From Opitutaceae bacterium (lineage in GTDB: Bacteria > Verrucomicrobiota > Verrucomicrobiia > Opitutales > Opitutaceae), in contig JANQKV010000002.1 in assembly GCA_028280945.1 (NCBI GenBank), positions 26,626 through 90,625 of the forward strand: a DNA stretch of 64,000 nt, given 5' to 3'. The translations under genes were made by a program, and so were the position numbers. Numbering within the stretch: the stretch's first letter is position 1; each line of letters opens with the position of its first letter. The notes under the pieces are model-generated. The model searched no databases and was not told the DNA's origin. It saw only the letters and a list, made by a program, of their open reading frames with translations. Positions 1 through 9,380 of the stretch are shown one piece after another.

Positions 1-763
1 AGCTCAGTCCCACCTCGGATGCAGGGTTCGCCCCGGGAGTGACGATGATTTGATCGGCCTGGGCAGTGGCTGGGTCCGTGGTGATGCGAAAGTAGTCGTA
101 GGCCGAGGCGAGGGACCGCTGGCCGGAATGTGGCTGGATCAAGGGCGAACCAACAAGTTCGGCGGGCACGGTTTCCAAAAAAACGTTGCGGTCCACCCAG
201 GGGCGGGAGCCTTCCTCGAAGGAGCTCAGTCCGGGGGCAAAATCGCCGAGTGGAGTAACGGTGGGGACCGGTTCGCCGGGCTGGGGAGCCACGACAACAA
301 AGTAGTGTTCGCGGTAGCGGCGCAAGGCGTGGACACCGAGGCCGATTTCTCCCGATGGCACGTCTTTCCGCCAAGCCTCAAAGGTCTGTTGGTAGGCCCG
401 GGTGGTGAGCAGGGTCGGCTCGAAACCGGTGTCGGTCAGCCAAAACGGTTCGTTGACGGAAGCGAGGCGACGGTCGCGGAAAACGTAGAGACGAGCCGGT
501 CGATCGAGGTGAAAACGCAGGTAACAGCTGGCAAGGGCGGCGTGCTCGGCAGGCGTGAGCAATGCTTCGATCGAGCCTGGGGCAAGGTCAGCGATATCAG
601 CCAGGGAAAGGGTTCGGGCCATGCGATCACGCACGGCGGTGATGGCCTGAACGGGTTTGAGCGCCGGTGGCTCAGCGGCAGAAACAAAACTGGTTAGAAA
701 TGCCGCAGCGAGACGTCCCCACCGGAGGAAACCTTGGTGGGGACGGTAGCGGCAGGTAAACAA
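1..763 (-). CDS. Secreted phosphoesterase-like protein, N-terminal part (cut by window edge)
   Basis: The reading frame stays open from 763 to the window edge (254 codons) and continues outside it. With the TTG at 763 as start, the protein begins with a basic segment followed by a hydrophobic stretch ending FVSAAEP, which resembles a signal peptide. Near the visible end it reads QIIVTPGANPASEVGLS, which resembles the first strand of the fibronectin-like domain that precedes the metallophosphoesterase domain in purple acid phosphatases. The catalytic domain itself is not in the window, so the function is inferred. A second TTG at 796 would add 11 residues. The gene follows the TonB-dependent receptor by about 41 bp on the same strand, so the two are probably co-transcribed and may serve uptake of a phosphate ester. 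Confidence 0.5.
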   Translation of the reverse strand, partial: MFTCRYRPHQGFLRWGRLAAAFLTSFVSAAEPPALKPVQAITAVRDRMARTLSLADIADLAPGSIEALLTPAEHAALASCYLRFHLDRPARLYVFRDRRLASVNEPFWLTDTGFEPTLLTTRAYQQTFEAWRKDVPSGEIGLGVHALRRYREHYFVVVAPQPGEPVPTVTPLGDFAPGLSSFEEGSRPWVDRNVFLETVPAELVGSPLIQPHSGQRSLASAYDYFRITTDPATAQADQIIVTPGANPASEVGLS

Positions 764-804
764 CAGGCAGAGAGGGAGGAGCCGCGAATGCTCCAAGGAG
801 CGAA

Positions 805-3660
805 TCAGAACTTGAACTTAACGCCGGCGAGAATGTTCCAGCTCTCGTATTCAATATCCTCGGGAAATTCCAAACGGTTGTCCAGCTGGCTGATGGCAGC
901 CTCACCGGCGAAATCCTCCCAGCTCACCCAATAGGTCCAGCGATCCGTGGCGCGGTAATCGACGGTAAGATTCCAAGTGTCGTTTTTACTTTCATAGATG
1001 CCAACAAAGTTGCTGCCGAAGGTCGGGATGGCGTCGTCGCCGAGGTCGAGGCGCTCGTCAAGAATCTCACTGGAGCGGTAGTAATTGACGCGGGCGGTGA
1101 GTTTCCGGTTTTCGTAGGCGAGGGCGAGGTTCATGAGGTTCTCGGCCTGCCCGGGCACGCGGTCGAGACCGGTTTCCGTCTCGTTGACCGACATGTCTAT
1201 GACGGTGTAGTTGCCCTGCAGGGAGAAGCCCGCGCCGAGGGGCAGCGACACATTGAGTTCGGCCCCGGAGAGATCGGCGGTTGATCCATTAAAGTAGGAG
1301 TCGAAGACGATGTTCCTTAGATCAGGGTCAGTTCCGACGTATTCAGGGAAATCTGACGGGTCCGCAATCTGGATGCCACGGAAGATCCAGTTTTCGAGCT
1401 GCTTGTGAAAAAAGGCGAGTGAAACGAGGCCGGTATCCTTGAAGTAGTATTCGAACGACAGGTCGTAACTGATCGACTCCGTGGGATCCAAATCGGCATT
1501 GCCTCGGCGCACGCGGATGTCGATTTCCCGGCCCTCACCCGGATCCTGCACGCCATTGTCGTTGGCGTCGTCGATCTCCTCATTAACGAAGGAGGCAAAG
1601 GTGGCGGGGAAAAGCTCTTGAAAGGATGGGCGAGCCAACGCCGTGCTCAGTGAGGCCCGGATCAGAAGATTGTCATTGGCTTGATAGGTCAGATGCAGGC
1701 TCGGGTAGACACCCTCATAATCACGACTTACCCTAACATCGTATTGGCGGTTGATGAAGTCGGGCACAATGCCAAGGGGTTCATCGACCGCGAAGCCGCG
1801 AGCTTCGAGGGAAGTGCTCTCGAGCCGGGCGCCACCAATGAGTTTCCACCTGTCACGGCTCATCGATCCCATCAGATAGGTGGCAAAAACATCTTCGGAG
1901 AGGGAAAAGTCCTGGCCAATGCTTCCGGCGATGTCCGCGTCTCGGCCGACAACGAGCAGGCCCTCATCAATGACTTCGCGGGTGCTTTCGGGGTTAAGGG
2001 CACGCAACGAGGATTCGGTGGGGAAAATACCAAATTCGATGGGTCCGAAACCTTGCAGGTTCTTCAGCGTCTCGAAAGTGAGCGCGTCGGGATCAGAGTT
2101 GAAGCTGGGCACAATCACAAAGTCGCGATCGTTGACCTTGTCCTGCATGCGCAGGTTGACGCCAGCCTTGATGAACGTGGTGCCGACTGAAGAATCAAGG
2201 TAGTGCTTGTAGTCGAGCTTTGCGGCCATGATTTCGTCCTTGGCATCAATCCACTGGGCGCGGCGCTCGTCCGGCGGGAAAAAGCCATCACCACTGCCGT
2301 CGAAAAAGAACGGATCAAACAGGTCGCTCCTTCTGAAACCATCATCCCAGAAGGGATCCCCCTCACGGGTGAGACGGTAGCTGGGTCGGCGCGGATTGCG
2401 CCAGTCGACCGTCATGGGGATATCATCGGTTTCCCAGAGGAATTCGTCGGTGGTGAGATCGCGCTTGGCCCGGGAGAAGGTGAAGTCGCCGCTTAGCTCC
2501 GCATTGGCCAGGTTCTTAGTAAAGGCGAGTTGGTAGCTTTGGATGACTTCGGTTTCATCCTGGTTGCCAAGACGCTTGCGGATGCGTTGATCGTCGCCCA
2601 GGTGCAGCAGTCCGGGAGCTTCCTGATAGACGAAATCGGAGTCGCCAAATTCCTCTCCATCCGGGTCGTCGTCATCGGAGCGATCGAAGCGGTAGCGCAA
2701 TCGCCACTGGGGCCGGTCCTCATCGAACTGTGAATAAAAGGAACGGAAGGAGTAACGCAGCGTGTCGTCGGCTTGATAGTCGAGATTGAGTGTGAGGCCA
2801 AGATTCGCCTGGGACTGGAGGGTCCGGCGCACACTGGCCCGGCCGAAATTAAAGACCGTGGGATCGGAGTCCTCGTCGATTTCGGCAGCGGGGTCGGTCG
2901 CCACCAATTGCTCCCATACGTAGTCACCCGGATCTAGGTCGATTTCATCGCGCTGACGCTCGTCGACGTGGCGATAACTGACTGCGGCAAAGAGGCCGAG
3001 CTTGTCGGTAATGCGGTCGGCATAGTTGAGGGAGATCCGCGCCTGATCACTGCTGCCGATATCGTAAGTGCCATAGCCGAGATTGCCGCCAAAGTAGCGC
3101 TCATCGAACTCGAGACCAGTCTTCGTCTGGATGTTCACCTGGCCACCGATCGAATCCGCCTCGCGATCCGGAGTGAGAGCCTTGTAAACCTCAACCGAGC
3201 CCACGAGCTCGGCGGGAACCGTGTCGATGGAGACACCACGGGTTTGCCCCTGATTGGAAGGGAGTCGGGCGCCGTTGACCTGAAGCGAGTTGAAATCGCC
3301 GCGGAGACCACGAACGGAAATACCCGCGCCACCGCTTTGGCCCGCACCGGAGGTGTATACCCCGGGAAGGCGCTGGACGATGTCACCAATGTTGGTGTCG
3401 ATGAACTGGCCGAGACTGTCGGCTGAGATGAACTCGCCGATGGCATCCGCTTCCTGCTTGGCCCGAATCGAGCGCCCCTGTTCGTCCTCGATGGGCTTCA
3501 CGACAACGGCTTCCATCTCGATGACCTCGTCTTCCTCTGATGCGCCAGTCAATTGGGCCCAGAGCAATGCCGGACTACAGGCCAGGAAACCAAAAAGCAA
3601 AAGTGATATAAAAAGTGATATATTGCGGCGACGGAGGGGGTGTTGGGGGTGTAGGTGCAT
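805..3660 (-). CDS. TonB-dependent outer-membrane receptor
   Basis: 951 residues. A signal peptide (about residues 1-35, ending LLWAQ) is followed by a possible TonB box (IEMEAVVVK) and a plug domain at about 55-180 with RLPGVYTSGAGQSGGAG, SVRGLRGDFNSLQVNG and GGQVNIQTKTG. The rest looks like a 22-strand barrel and ends in an aromatic residue (GVKFKF), as outer-membrane proteins do. The plug wording is typical of the Caulobacter/Xanthomonas-type TonB receptor family (TIGR01782-like), whose members import oligosaccharides and other large nutrients. The substrate is not readable from sequence. The start lies divergent to a LacI regulator, which probably controls it. The phosphoesterase-like gene downstream and the GH36-like enzyme nearby suggest a glycoside or phosphorylated ligand. 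Confidence 0.93.
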   Translation of the reverse strand: MHLHPQHPLRRRNISLFISLLLFGFLACSPALLWAQLTGASEEDEVIEMEAVVVKPIEDEQGRSIRAKQEADAIGEFISADSLGQFIDTNIGDIVQRLPGVYTSGAGQSGGAGISVRGLRGDFNSLQVNGARLPSNQGQTRGVSIDTVPAELVGSVEVYKALTPDREADSIGGQVNIQTKTGLEFDERYFGGNLGYGTYDIGSSDQARISLNYADRITDKLGLFAAVSYRHVDERQRDEIDLDPGDYVWEQLVATDPAAEIDEDSDPTVFNFGRASVRRTLQSQANLGLTLNLDYQADDTLRYSFRSFYSQFDEDRPQWRLRYRFDRSDDDDPDGEEFGDSDFVYQEAPGLLHLGDDQRIRKRLGNQDETEVIQSYQLAFTKNLANAELSGDFTFSRAKRDLTTDEFLWETDDIPMTVDWRNPRRPSYRLTREGDPFWDDGFRRSDLFDPFFFDGSGDGFFPPDERRAQWIDAKDEIMAAKLDYKHYLDSSVGTTFIKAGVNLRMQDKVNDRDFVIVPSFNSDPDALTFETLKNLQGFGPIEFGIFPTESSLRALNPESTREVIDEGLLVVGRDADIAGSIGQDFSLSEDVFATYLMGSMSRDRWKLIGGARLESTSLEARGFAVDEPLGIVPDFINRQYDVRVSRDYEGVYPSLHLTYQANDNLLIRASLSTALARPSFQELFPATFASFVNEEIDDANDNGVQDPGEGREIDIRVRRGNADLDPTESISYDLSFEYYFKDTGLVSLAFFHKQLENWIFRGIQIADPSDFPEYVGTDPDLRNIVFDSYFNGSTADLSGAELNVSLPLGAGFSLQGNYTVIDMSVNETETGLDRVPGQAENLMNLALAYENRKLTARVNYYRSSEILDERLDLGDDAIPTFGSNFVGIYESKNDTWNLTVDYRATDRWTYWVSWEDFAGEAAISQLDNRLEFPEDIEYESWNILAGVKFKF

Positions 3661-3867
3661 GGTCGGGCAGGTTTGGGGTTAACGGACAGATCTGACTAAA
3701 GGGGGTTGCATCAACTGACCCGAGCAGAGGCGGACTCTAATTGAAGAGTTCGTATGGCGAGGATTCGGTGATGGGTCTGAAAATGAAGAAACCGAGGCGA
3801 AACGCGCCTACCTCGTTTGATCTGCGAGATTGTGTAGGACCAGCGGCACCCTAATGGTAGCGATCGG
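3661..3867. promoter_or_regulatory. Divergent intergenic region between receptor and LacI regulator
   Basis: This 207-bp spacer must hold promoters for both the receptor (leftward) and the LacI regulator (rightward). Two short inverted repeats are visible. ACTCT at 3734-3738 pairs with AGAGT at 3745-3749. AGGCG at 3795-3799 pairs with CGCCT at 3805-3809, flanked by CGAGG (3793-3797) and CCTCG (3810-3814). Either could be the LacI-family operator, but neither is a long perfect palindrome and no clear -35/-10 pair stands out. Confidence 0.35.
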
Positions 3868-4920
3868 ATGAAGCGTCGTGTCACCATTCGAGACATCGCC
3901 CGGGAGGCGGGTTATCATTTCACCACCGTTTCGATGGCCCTGCGCAAGCATCCCAGCATTCCCGAAAAAACCCGGAATAAGATCGTGAAGATAGCGGAGC
4001 GATTGGGGTATCGGCCCGACCCGGTGCTCGGTGCGCTCATGTCTTATCGGTCCGAGTTGAAGAAGGCATCCTATCTATCGACCTTGGCATGGCTGACGAA
4101 TTACCCCACACAAACGGGATGGCGGGTGGTGCCGTTGTTCGAGGAGTTTTACGAAGGGGCCGTGAGGGAGGCGGACCGTCGAGGTTACCGAATCGAGGAG
4201 TTCTGGTTGCAGGAACCGGGCATGACTCCTCGCCGAATGGCGCAGATTTTTCAGTCACGCGGTGTTCAGGGTATTCTGCTGCCGCCCCAGCCGATGGCGA
4301 ATACGGTGTTGGAGTTCGACTGGCCTTCGTTTGCCGCCGTCTCCTTTGGCTACACTTTGGCCAAACCGGTGCTTCACGGCGTGTCCAACCACCACTTTCG
4401 CAGCATGCTGCTGCTCGTCGAACGGCTTTTTGCGTTGGGGTACCGGCGGTGTGGTTATGTGGAGGAGCGCCGGGTTGATGCACGAGTAAGCTACAGTTGG
4501 CTGGGAGCCTACCAAGTAGCTCATGATGTGGCGGGCAAGCCGCGGGATATTCCCGCTTTTCGTTTCGATGCCTGGTCTGGAGAGGAGTTTGGCCGGTGGT
4601 TCGAACAGCATCGACCGGATGTCATCGTGACCAAGTATCCACCGGTGAAGACGTGGCTGGAAGAACAGGGCTTAAAATTGCCGCGGGACATTGGCCTGGC
4701 CAGTCCCTCCCTGGCAGACAGCGAAGCAAGCTGGGCCGGCATGCATGAAAATGCGGTCGCGATCGGGCGAGCCGCAGTGTCGTTGCTGGGTGACCTTTTG
4801 CAGCATCAAGAGCTGGGCCTCCCCGCGACTCCCCAGCGGATCATGATCGAGGGGGTGTGGAGCCCCGGGAAGACGGTAAAGACCAAGCGTCAGCGGTCGG
4901 GCCGGCGACGAGCCTCCTGA
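3868..4920 (+). CDS. LacI-family transcriptional regulator
   Basis: 350 residues. The first ~58 residues are a LacI helix-turn-helix and hinge (VTIRDIAREAGYHFTTVSMA, ending ERLGYRPDPVLGAL). The rest is a periplasmic-binding-protein-like sensor domain with a late PSLADSEASWAGM segment. Such proteins bind an operator and release it, or tighten on it, when a sugar binds. The gene is divergent from the TonB receptor and convergent with the GH36-like glycosidase, so a local role in carbohydrate uptake is the simplest reading. Its last 31 bases overlap the end of the glycosidase gene on the other strand. Confidence 0.9.
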   Translation: MKRRVTIRDIAREAGYHFTTVSMALRKHPSIPEKTRNKIVKIAERLGYRPDPVLGALMSYRSELKKASYLSTLAWLTNYPTQTGWRVVPLFEEFYEGAVREADRRGYRIEEFWLQEPGMTPRRMAQIFQSRGVQGILLPPQPMANTVLEFDWPSFAAVSFGYTLAKPVLHGVSNHHFRSMLLLVERLFALGYRRCGYVEERRVDARVSYSWLGAYQVAHDVAGKPRDIPAFRFDAWSGEEFGRWFEQHRPDVIVTKYPPVKTWLEEQGLKLPRDIGLASPSLADSEASWAGMHENAVAIGRAAVSLLGDLLQHQELGLPATPQRIMIEGVWSPGKTVKTKRQRSGRRRAS

Positions 4921-6950
4921 GTGAGGCGGTAGCTCCAGAGTTGAAAAGAAAACGGCTGTGGTAGGCTAAAATCCAAGGTCTGATCCTCGCCGACGATTAT
5001 AGTCCGATTCCCGGCCTCGGGCCAGATCGATTCCAGCTCAACCGTTCGGCCGGATGGGAACAGGCAGCGTACGGACTGTTCCGCTTCAGGATGGTTTTCG
5101 CGCAGAATGAGCAGAAATCCGTGATCGTCGTCGACCGTGGACTGGAATCCTGTCCACTGATAACCGTCCGGCTCTTGGCCAATGGGAAGGATAAGGCCGG
5201 AATGAATTTCCGGTTGGAGCTTACGGTAGCGTTGAACCAGGGGAGCGATGGCAAAGGCCTCCTCTGGCAGGCCGGTGGCTTCGAACCAAGCGAGTGGTTG
5301 AGCCATCATGGTAAGCGCAAAAGCATAGTCGAAGGGGATGTTGGCCGGGGCCAGCGGATCGTTGGGTGAGTAGGCGTCCGCATTGCGCCACAGATTGAGA
5401 AACTCGATTTGCAACCGTTCAGGTGGCACATAATGAGCCAGCATCCAGAGGTTGCGGAGGGTGGAGTGGGGGTAGTAATTGCCCCAGTCAGTGTAACGGT
5501 TCTCGAGAAAGGTGACGCCGAAGTGGTTCAAATAATGGTAACCGAGGCGGCGGCCCGCGGTGGCATCGAGGTGCAAAACGATGTTGCCGGCTGATTGATC
5601 AATGAGATGTTCACAGAAGCGACGGAAGTGATCATCGGCGGCTTTGTCGGGCAGCTCCATCCCGTCGATCTTGAAATACCGCACTCCGTAACTGTGGTGC
5701 AGATCGAGCACAATGGCAGCATCGCGTTGCCAAGTCGCATAGGAATCGGCGCGAGTGGGATTGAACCAAAGGCCCAGTGCCATGCGTCGATTGGCGGCGT
5801 AAGCGGAGATGGGGTGGAGGCCGTTCGGCAGACGTTCAGCATGGGGCTTCCAATCGGAGTCCTCCCAGATTTCCCATTTTTGACCGGCCCGGCGGGCTGA
5901 ATTTTGCGACAGGCCCTGTTGCCAACCATCATCGATTTGGAAGTGGCTCAATCCAAGGCGAGTAGCCGCGTTGACCTCTGCCTGCAGAAAGGCATCGCTG
6001 ATCCGGGCATCGCGATTACGGTCTCCCCAAGTGTTCATCATGAGCATGGCGTCGCGTTCCGGAAGATACCGGCGCAGCGTCTTCTGATAGCGGCGCAGGG
6101 CGAGGCGCAGAGCGTCATAACCACCTGAATACACTCCTGTGGCCACGCCATAGCCTCGATACCACTTTCCCGGGACGAGCTCAGTCAGGGCAAGGCCGGG
6201 GCCAACGACGGTTGCATGTTGTCGGCTGAACTCGAAGTCATGGCCGGGGTGATCCAGTTGCGACTCGGCGGCCGGAGCTTCTTTTAGCCAGAATAAACCA
6301 GCTGCCCCGACCGGAGGTTCGATCCAGAACAGGTTGCCGCGGAGTATCTCGGCACGATTGAAAGCCGACCGGGATTCGTGGCGAGTGAGGTTGTCGCGGT
6401 GATCCGTGCGGTCGAAAAATTCGACCCCATGTGCTCGCCAATGAGGGGTCGGGAGAGGGATATGATCAAGGGGCAGGGTGGCGTGAGGAAGTTGGGTCAG
6501 CCGGTTCGGTTCGGCTTCGGGAAGGACTCGAACCCACCATGTTTGGCGTATCGCAGGCGAGCCGGCTACGATTTCAAATTCACGTTTCAGCGTCAGGTCC
6601 TGGTAGTCGCAATCGACCTCAATGACGAGGCGGGCCGGCCGCACCGCATCGGCCGCGAGTTTCCGCGAACTGACCCGCCAATTCCTGGCCGGGTAGTCCT
6701 GGTCATTCCCCCAGAAAGGGGTATCGTCCGGTTGATTATAGTGCGCTCCGTTGGTCAGATCGGTGAGCGAAACGTGATGCAAGCCGGTCGCTGCGAGCCG
6801 GTAGTGACGCTCGACATGGCCATTGCCTAAAACCAGAGAGTTTCCGTCCCAGTGCGCATAGGGTTCCGTCGTTTCGGCTGCTGTCAGGATGCCGGTTGCT
6901 AGTGCAAGGCAAGGCAGTATATGGCCAGGAAAGAAAGAGTGGCGTTGCAC
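4890..6950 (-). CDS. Secreted GH36-like alpha-galactosidase family glycoside hydrolase
   Basis: 686 residues from a GTG start, with a signal peptide ending about ILTAAETTEP. An N-terminal beta-sandwich is followed by a TIM barrel that carries the clan GH-D signatures: MMNTWGDRNRDARISDAF, then FQIDDGWQ with Asp340-Asp341, LWFNPT, and YFKIDGMELP, where Asp429 is the expected catalytic nucleophile. Clan GH-D enzymes (GH27/GH31/GH36) are retaining alpha-glycosidases, and melibiase-type alpha-galactosidase is the usual GH36 activity. The general acid was not pinned down and substrate specificity is inferred. The enzyme is probably exported to the periplasm or cell surface, consistent with the neighbouring TonB receptor and LacI regulator. 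Confidence 0.85.
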   Translation of the reverse strand: MQRHSFFPGHILPCLALATGILTAAETTEPYAHWDGNSLVLGNGHVERHYRLAATGLHHVSLTDLTNGAHYNQPDDTPFWGNDQDYPARNWRVSSRKLAADAVRPARLVIEVDCDYQDLTLKREFEIVAGSPAIRQTWWVRVLPEAEPNRLTQLPHATLPLDHIPLPTPHWRAHGVEFFDRTDHRDNLTRHESRSAFNRAEILRGNLFWIEPPVGAAGLFWLKEAPAAESQLDHPGHDFEFSRQHATVVGPGLALTELVPGKWYRGYGVATGVYSGGYDALRLALRRYQKTLRRYLPERDAMLMMNTWGDRNRDARISDAFLQAEVNAATRLGLSHFQIDDGWQQGLSQNSARRAGQKWEIWEDSDWKPHAERLPNGLHPISAYAANRRMALGLWFNPTRADSYATWQRDAAIVLDLHHSYGVRYFKIDGMELPDKAADDHFRRFCEHLIDQSAGNIVLHLDATAGRRLGYHYLNHFGVTFLENRYTDWGNYYPHSTLRNLWMLAHYVPPERLQIEFLNLWRNADAYSPNDPLAPANIPFDYAFALTMMAQPLAWFEATGLPEEAFAIAPLVQRYRKLQPEIHSGLILPIGQEPDGYQWTGFQSTVDDDHGFLLILRENHPEAEQSVRCLFPSGRTVELESIWPEAGNRTIIVGEDQTLDFSLPQPFSFQLWSYRLTQEARRRPDR

Positions 6951-7260
6951 GATTCAAGGCGATGGGCGGAGACACGCCGGGTCGCAAGTCCGGGGTGGTT
7001 TCTCATTGTAGAACCAAGGATATCACACGGACAGTGTGGTCCAGAGCGCAGACATCGATTCGGATTTCGCCTTTGGAAAATGGGTGTCGGGCGCAAGCGC
7101 TGGGAAGACCATCAGGGCAAACCTGCCTTTGTTCAAAGTCTTGATGCAGGTCGTCGCATCTCCCCCCCAGTCGAGGCTTTTCATGTCCCGCCTAATTTTG
7201 TTGCGGGAAGTTTGCCTTGCGCGACTGGCGCCATCGTCGGTCGCGTGCATGGTTGCCCGC
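6951..7260. other. Intergenic region, no gene seen
   Basis: About 310 bp lie between the divergent GH36-like and PhoD-like genes. The frame of the phosphatase is open back to 7036, but that upstream part encodes no recognisable sequence and the signal peptide begins only near 7249-7261, so I read it as a promoter and leader region. A small inverted repeat CACAC/GTGTG lies at 7024-7038. No RNA gene was recognised. Confidence 0.5.
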
Positions 7261-8352
7261 ATGCGAAATTCGGCCAGTTCTCTCATTATCGGCAGTCTTC
7301 TTCTCGGTACAGCTTTCGGGCAGCTACCGTATCCCGAGTCGGATGATACCAAGGTTCTGGACGTGATCGCGTTCGGGTCCTGTGCAAAAGAAAACATGCC
7401 TCAACCCGTGTGGCGTGCGATCAATGCACACGACCCGGATTTGTTTCTTTTCATTGGCGACAACAACTACGCCGACGTGTGGTATGAAGATGGCGAACGC
7501 ATCATGGCACCGGTGACCACCAAGGCTCGCTTTAAAGAGGCTTACGCAGCGATGAATGCGAAACCCGGTTTTGCTGCCTTGCGGAAGGTGACCCCCGTCA
7601 TGGCTATTTGGGACGACCACGACTACGGAGCCAACGATGCGGGCAAAAACTACCCTTTGAAGGAGCTCGCCCAGCAGATTTTCTGGAATGCCTTCGACCT
7701 TCCCGCAGATGACCCGCAGCGCAAGATGGCGGGCATTTACCACGCCCGCACGTTTGGGCCTGAAGGGCGGCGTGTTCAGTTGATCATGCTCGATACCCGC
7801 TATTTTCGCGACGATCTTGTGCACGCCGAGCATGACGACGGTGGGCCCTACCGCCCCACGAAGGACACGAGCCTGACGTTGCTGGGAGAAGACCAATGGC
7901 GGTGGCTGGAGTTTGAGCTCAAGAAGCCGGCCGACGTGCGTATCATCGCCAGCAGCATTCAGGTGGTTGCCTACGAACACCAGTGGGAAACGTGGGGCAA
8001 CTTCCCTCACGAACGCCAACGCCTCTATGACCTTATTGCTCAGACCGGCGCTGAAGGCGTGGTTTTCCTTTCCGGCGATCGGCACCTCGCGGAGATTTCG
8101 CGGGACTCAGGCCAAGCGGGTAATGATGTCGCCTATCCGATGTGGGATTTCACGTCCAGTGGCATGACGGATGGTATCGAGCACGTGGACGAGCCGAACC
8201 GGTTCCGCACCGGCCCCGTGTATCGGGGAACCAATTACGGACTGGTGCGCATCAACTGGTCGGCCCAACCGGTCTTGATCGAGTTCGAAAACTGCGACGA
8301 GTCCGGTGAATTGATCAACCGGCAGACCGTGTTTTTGGACGCGTTGCGTTGA
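7261..8352 (+). CDS. Secreted PhoD-like alkaline phosphatase / phosphodiesterase
   Basis: 363 residues from ATG 7261; ATG 7249 would add MVAR. This start gives a clean signal peptide (MRNSASSLIIGSLLLGTAFG). Metal-binding motifs of the PhoD-like metallophosphoesterase fold follow in order: FGSCAKENM, FIGDNNYADVW, WDDHDYGAND, LDTRYFRDD and, near the C-terminus, LSGDRHLAEIS. PhoD enzymes hydrolyse phosphate mono- and diesters outside the cytoplasm, usually with Fe and Ca. The gene converges on a nucleoside hydrolase gene, and a second phosphoesterase-like gene starts the window, so this end of the window looks equipped to scavenge organic phosphate or nucleotides. Confidence 0.88.
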   Translation: MRNSASSLIIGSLLLGTAFGQLPYPESDDTKVLDVIAFGSCAKENMPQPVWRAINAHDPDLFLFIGDNNYADVWYEDGERIMAPVTTKARFKEAYAAMNAKPGFAALRKVTPVMAIWDDHDYGANDAGKNYPLKELAQQIFWNAFDLPADDPQRKMAGIYHARTFGPEGRRVQLIMLDTRYFRDDLVHAEHDDGGPYRPTKDTSLTLLGEDQWRWLEFELKKPADVRIIASSIQVVAYEHQWETWGNFPHERQRLYDLIAQTGAEGVVFLSGDRHLAEISRDSGQAGNDVAYPMWDFTSSGMTDGIEHVDEPNRFRTGPVYRGTNYGLVRINWSAQPVLIEFENCDESGELINRQTVFLDALR

Positions 8353-8376
8353 GCTGCCGACGGGTCCGGAAGCAGC

Positions 8377-9282
8377 TCAGTTGGCGCCAAGATACTTCTC
8401 CATGGCCGCGTAAAACTCAGCGCGGATCCCCTCGCCGTCCAGCGATCGGTAGACGGAGATGGAAGTGCCGCCATTTTCCGGAGGACGCGCCACCGTGATC
8501 CGCTCGCCGAAAGAGGGATCGATCAGGACGGCGGTCACGGCAAGGTCCCAGATGGTGCGGTGGCCCTGGACGGCGTCGTAGTGATCCATCCAGATTTTGT
8601 GCAACAGGTCCGCGACGGGGTGCGTACCGGGAAGTTTCGCCTGCATCTCATCCATGGGAAACTTCATCGCCGCGGCGACGTTGACCGGGATGACATGCAA
8701 ATCGAGATCAACTTGGTTGAGCACGACCTCGATGGCTTGAAGATCCATCATGCAGTTGAAGTCGCGTTTGGTCCAAACCTGGCGGTCAAAGTCATAGGCA
8801 GTGCCCAGCAGGTGCACGGAGATCTTGGGCACGATGGTCGGATCGATGAGCAGGGCGGAAGCGATGTTGGTGTTGGCGCCCAGGACGGCGACGATGAGTT
8901 TTTCTCCCTCGGGCGTTTTGTGCGCTTCCTCGATAATGTGGTAGGCAGCGGCGGAGTGCTGGGCGATGTCGCGACCCCAGTCGTGGAGACGGCGATAGGC
9001 CCCGTAAGGGGTGGGGATGTCGCCGCGGTTGAGATGCCCGAGAATCGTTTCATTCAGCCGTTGACTGTCCATCAGCGTCTGTGGTGTCGCGTAGTGGCTG
9101 ACCTGCCATTGTGTTGAGTTCAGACCGACCACGTCGAACGACGGCTCAATCACGGCCCGGACAATGGCAAAAGCATCATCAACCTCGTTGGCGGTATCAG
9201 CATCAATGAGAATGCGCTGAGGGGAGCCGGCCGAAACAAACGTGGCGAGAGCGAGAAGCAGCAAAGCAATCGATTTCAGCAT
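8377..9282 (-). CDS. Exported nucleoside hydrolase (inosine-uridine preferring type)
   Basis: 301 residues with a signal peptide (MLKSIALLLLALATFVSAG). The family Ca-binding Asp cluster is seen directly after it as ILIDADTANEVDDAFAIVRA, matching the DTDxxxDDxxA signature of nucleoside N-ribohydrolases. FNCMMDLQAIEVVLN and WDLAVTAVLID later in the protein match the second half of the fold. These enzymes split ribonucleosides into ribose and base. An exported form next to a PhoD-type phosphatase fits stepwise breakdown of external nucleotides, although the exact substrate is unknown. The start is preceded by a GAGGA, one of the few convincing ribosome binding sites here. Confidence 0.88.
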   Translation of the reverse strand: MLKSIALLLLALATFVSAGSPQRILIDADTANEVDDAFAIVRAVIEPSFDVVGLNSTQWQVSHYATPQTLMDSQRLNETILGHLNRGDIPTPYGAYRRLHDWGRDIAQHSAAAYHIIEEAHKTPEGEKLIVAVLGANTNIASALLIDPTIVPKISVHLLGTAYDFDRQVWTKRDFNCMMDLQAIEVVLNQVDLDLHVIPVNVAAAMKFPMDEMQAKLPGTHPVADLLHKIWMDHYDAVQGHRTIWDLAVTAVLIDPSFGERITVARPPENGGTSISVYRSLDGEGIRAEFYAAMEKYLGAN

Positions 9283-9358
9283 TCCTCGAAAGGGACCTTG
9301 GGAAGATCAATGTCGAGACTCAGACGAACCAATGGTCGTTGCCGTTAAACCCGTCCCT

Positions 9359-9378
9359 CTGGTGCTCCCGGCGGGAAT
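9359..9378. repeat. 20-bp direct repeat of the tRNA-Arg 3' end (possible att scar)
   Basis: These 20 bases are identical to 9545-9564, the 3' end of the tRNA-Arg gene including its CCA. The copies lie 186 bp apart in the same orientation. Tyrosine-recombinase islands that insert into tRNA genes leave exactly this kind of 3'-end duplication. No integrase or island now lies between the copies, so this would be a scar or a very small remnant. Confidence 0.6.
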
Positions 9379-9380
9379 GG

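Noticed and set aside
50..697. 215-codon plus-strand frame at the window start
   Set aside because: The minus strand has a continuous frame with signal-peptide-like start and phosphatase-like wording and fits the receptor gene's operon better.
7036..7248. N-terminal extension of the PhoD-like protein
   Set aside because: It has no similarity to the family and would place the signal peptide in the middle of the protein.
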